Source: Pleodorina starrii (Eukaryota > Chlorophyta > Chlorophyceae > Chlamydomonadales > Volvocaceae). From it: 64,000 nt of DNA. Below, piece after piece: positions 61,829-64,000 of the stretch. Numbering within the stretch: position 1 is the first letter of the stretch; every line of letters begins with the position of its first letter. Location of the stretch: contig BRXU01000037.1 in NCBI GenBank assembly GCA_030267565.1, forward strand, positions 186,001 through 250,000. The letters run 5' to 3'. Below the pieces are notes generated by a model that did not search any database, was not told the DNA's origin, and saw only the letters and a program-made list of their open reading frames with translations. The position numbers were made by a program, and so were the translations under genes.

Positions 61829-62403
61829 GGGAGCCGCCCGAGTCGCCGAGGCCGGGCGGTGAGTCGGCGACGGCAGCCGGGACTGATGACCCCGACGATG
61901 ACGACTCAGCAGCCGCGGCGGCGGCGGTGGTGGACATCGCTGGAGGCCCTGTCGCCTCCGGGCGGCCGCCCCGGCGAGTCGGGAGTCGCAGCAGCTCCCG
62001 CCGCCTTCCGCAGCCGCCCGACGCAGTCATCCTGATGCCCGATGAGCAGGAGGTGTGCCTGGGCCGTCGGATTTTCGGTGACGGTGGTGCGGCCGGTGCG
62101 GCCGCCGCCCTGGCCGCAGTGCCTGGGTGTCATGCGAGGGCCGCCTTGCCAGTTGCTGCGGATGGCATGGACGAGGCGCAGGAGCCGGCACCGGAGCCGA
62201 CTCGCGTGGCGGCGGGGTGTGAGGGTGGCTGCGGCAGGACCGGGGCGGGGAGGGCGTGCACGGCGGTTAGCGGTGCGGATGTCTTGTCTGGGGCCGGCGG
62301 CAGTGAGGCCCGGCAGCGGCAGCGGCAGCGGCGGGGGAATCAGTTTGTCGACAGCGGGGGGGACGGCTCGTCTGGGAACCTCACCGGGGGGTCCTCGCTG
62401 TGA
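55904..62403 (+). CDS. Leucine-rich-repeat transmembrane receptor-like protein, seven exons
   Basis: Predicted exons 55904-56039, 56737-57007, 57755-57970, 58552-58700, 59365-59500, 60376-60503 and 61124-62403 join in phase to 771 codons plus stop. Signal peptide: MHSVLLTAVILCVGALAVG. Exon 2 is an LRR N-terminal cap of the plant receptor type (LEAQQLLLALL ... DPC ... CTWSWLSCKNWHIVAV). Exons 3-5 carry LRRs (PRLPNLASLDLSGNVGLG; LSLRGCGLEGPIPDDW with MLLTLDLSNNAFSG; GLSSLGGLVALLLGGN; LDNLRLLDLQGA). Exon 6 is a Cys-containing membrane-proximal region. Exon 7 begins with one membrane helix (AAFASVLGLTALVLVL), then a ~400-residue Ala/Gly/Gln-rich disordered tail without a kinase. The sixth intron uses a GC donor (AAG|GCAAGC). 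A possible TGTAA signal is at 62992. It is probably a surface receptor-like or adhesion protein. The exact donor of exon 3 is the least certain. Confidence 0.82.
58200..58270. repeat. (CA)n microsatellite in intron 3
   Basis: CACACACA tract with ACATACATGCACACATACG interruptions; a related run is at about 58394-58420. A GTGCGTGC run lies at 58701-58742, right at the exon 4 donor. Confidence 0.9.
60105..60375. repeat. Pyrimidine-rich CTCCCTCGCC repeat in intron 5
   Basis: About 270 bp of almost pure pyrimidine on the + strand (CCTCCCTCGCCCTCCACCG units) run up to the acceptor CCCCAG at 60375, forming an exceptionally long polypyrimidine tract. Confidence 0.9.
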
Positions 62404-63746
62404 GCGTCACTCGCTCGTGGACTACTGCTGTCCGGCGATTGGCCGACTGACCGATGCACCGACCGACTACCGTAATCGACCGACTCACCAATTGGGGAAC
62501 AACGCGCTGACCGGCCCCGTTGAAAACCCGTTTCTTTTTTCTTTCCTAGTAGCAGAGAATCTTCATCCCTCCTCGGCCCGTGTCACCCCCGCTTGATTGG
62601 AGACCTCCCGTCGTGCACTCGGCCTGTCCTCATGACCCGGGTGTTCCCGCCCGCCCACCCACCCACCCCGCGGGTGGCTCGTTTCCTGTGGCTGGTTTGC
62701 GGCCGCATGGTTGACCGTCTCGGAAGTCCTCGGGCCGTTGCTCCCTCCTGCCTTTCGGCCATGTTGGTTCGTGGTTGTCGGCTGGTGGGTGCCCGTCCGA
62801 ACGAACGCTTCACCGTGTCCCGCCCGGGTGCTCTGCGGCGCGGCGGTTCACGCACGCAGGCGTCCCAACACCATGCGGCGGTGGCGCTTGCATGCCTCTT
62901 TCGTTGCGAGTCTCTTGCCTCACTCGCTCGTGTCGATACCCGGTGACCACCTCGTGGGGGGTGCTCGGATGCCAGACGGCGCGAGCCCGGATGTAATTCG
63001 TGCTTCCTATCCGTTTCCGGTAACAGGATTGGTTGTCGTGATGTGTATGCCTGCCGCGTTATTAGCGGCTGCTCTGCTGGGTACTGCGTTTGGACGGATT
63101 GTACTGTACGGTAATGTGTTGGTGCGTGCAGGCCTGCGACACGAGTTGGAGGCGGGGAGGGCGGGCCCCGGCGGGTAAGATTGTGTTGGCTGCAGGGTCG
63201 GCGGTGGTCTGGCGAGGCGGGGTGCAGCGTGACGTGCCGGGTCGGTGTAACAGATCGTGCTGGGATTGACTGGATGGGGAATGACCCGTGGGTCACAGCT
63301 GCACCTTTGTTTTTTCCGCGCCAAACCGGCCAATGGCCGATGGGGGTAGGTGAGGGGAGTGATGCGGCCTTGGCGGACGGGTGTGTGGAGCAGGAGTGGA
63401 GGGCGCTTCGATTGGAGGCCCCTCTCCCTGGAGTTTACCGGGTTTGGCGAAAAAGCAAAGCTCAAGAATGTCCCGTTTGGACTCAATTTGTAATGGTCCT
63501 CTTCGTTGAGGTGAAATGACGTGAGGTTGGGGTACGAGAATGACCGGACAGTGTGAGCACGCTTGCATTGGTCGGTGGCGCGATTTGGCGTATGGCTGCG
63601 GCCCGGGGTGGCAGGTGACGTGCGGTTGGCGGTCTTTGCTGCCCGTGGATGCCCACCAGCCACAAGCTGTTGTGGCTGCCGGTTCAATTTGCACTGCTGC
63701 TGCTGCTGCTTCAGAAGCGATTGCGTCTCAAGTAACGTAGTGCATC
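62404..63746. other. 3' flank of LRR gene, no further gene assigned
   Basis: TGTAA polyadenylation-type signals lie at 62992 and near 63247 and 63488. Open frames up to 237 codons on both strands carry no recognisable domain. Confidence 0.45.
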
Positions 63747-63941
63747 ATGCAGCATCCTCTGCAGAGCGGCGATCCATCATCGGGTGTTACTGGTTGTCGT
63801 CAGAAAGTCTGCTGTTGCCCGGCGGCTGCGGGACGGCTGTTAATGCCGTCACTCACTGGCCGCCAAGGATGCGGCCTGTGCGCGCGGCTGCTGCTGCTGC
63901 TGCTGCTGCATCCACGCACGGCCTCATTTGGCTGCATGTGA
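63747..63941 (+). other. Possible exon of a downstream gene
   Basis: A 64-codon + frame with a leucine run (CTG repeat) ends at GCATGTGAGTG, which could be a GTGAGT donor. No family recognised, and the window ends soon after. Confidence 0.2.
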
Positions 63942-64000
63942 GTGTGTGCGTATGTGCTCACAGCGTAATGCATGGGGCTTGCTTGCCAGCTGCTGCGGTT

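Noticed and set aside
62583..63296. 237-codon minus frame downstream of the LRR gene
   Set aside because: No domain; the composition follows the GC-rich flank.

Overview
The window looks like nuclear DNA of a volvocine green alga (Chlamydomonas/Volvox relatives). The base composition is GC-rich. There is a pherophorin gene with a Pro-Ser rod. Genes have many short exons with GT-AG introns, and TGTAA polyadenylation-type signals occur. Repeats fill most of the sequence. No rRNA gene, complete tRNA gene, CRISPR array or bacterial-type operon was seen.

Layout. 1-1696 is a 10-bp GC minisatellite. 1700-7417 is bounded by inverted termini (CACTCGGGG... / ...CCCGAGTG) with subterminal CAGTCATA arrays, and its interior is mostly GC minisatellite and dispersed repeats. 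7797-20359 holds three exons of an unidentified secreted-type gene (+). One of its introns is split by a complete 11.3-kb Dualen/RandI-type LINE (8067-19403, - strand, 13-bp target duplication) that encodes one 3,728-residue polyprotein. 21102-25920 is a two-exon pherophorin gene (-). Its intron carries a 5'-truncated LINE with a 14-bp target duplication and a CTTT-tailed repeat. 27213-28905 is a perfect (CCCACGT)n satellite of about 242 copies. 28928-34400 is a graveyard of hairpins, SINE-like and LINE pieces and a tandem repeat. 34421-36088 is a gag/zinc-knuckle element with split direct repeats, resembling TOC/DIRS-type elements. Most of it plus the following 2.5 kb is tandemly duplicated (3,455-bp unit, two copies). 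Each copy ends in a CACTA-like right terminus. 42066-54617 is 12.5 kb of the same 10-bp minisatellite with higher-order repeats. 55904-62403 is a seven-exon gene (+) for a leucine-rich-repeat transmembrane protein.

The most interesting architecture is the pairing of ends. The left terminus at 1700 and the right terminus at 42065 (and its duplicate at 38610) are flanked by TAA. Together their flanks rebuild an uninterrupted minisatellite site that exists at 532 and 1153. This fits either a ~37-40 kb CACTA-like composite that carried the pherophorin gene, the LINE-split gene and other repeats as cargo, or several smaller elements with a strong preference for the same minisatellite motif. No CACTA transposase was recognised, so the element would be non-autonomous or decayed.

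Other points of note are the LINE polyprotein, which combines a multi-pass membrane region and a Josephin-like cysteine protease with APE, RT, RNase H and RLE modules; the frame-neutral 10-bp minisatellite, which creates false ORFs up to 2,553 codons; and the very uniform heptamer satellite.
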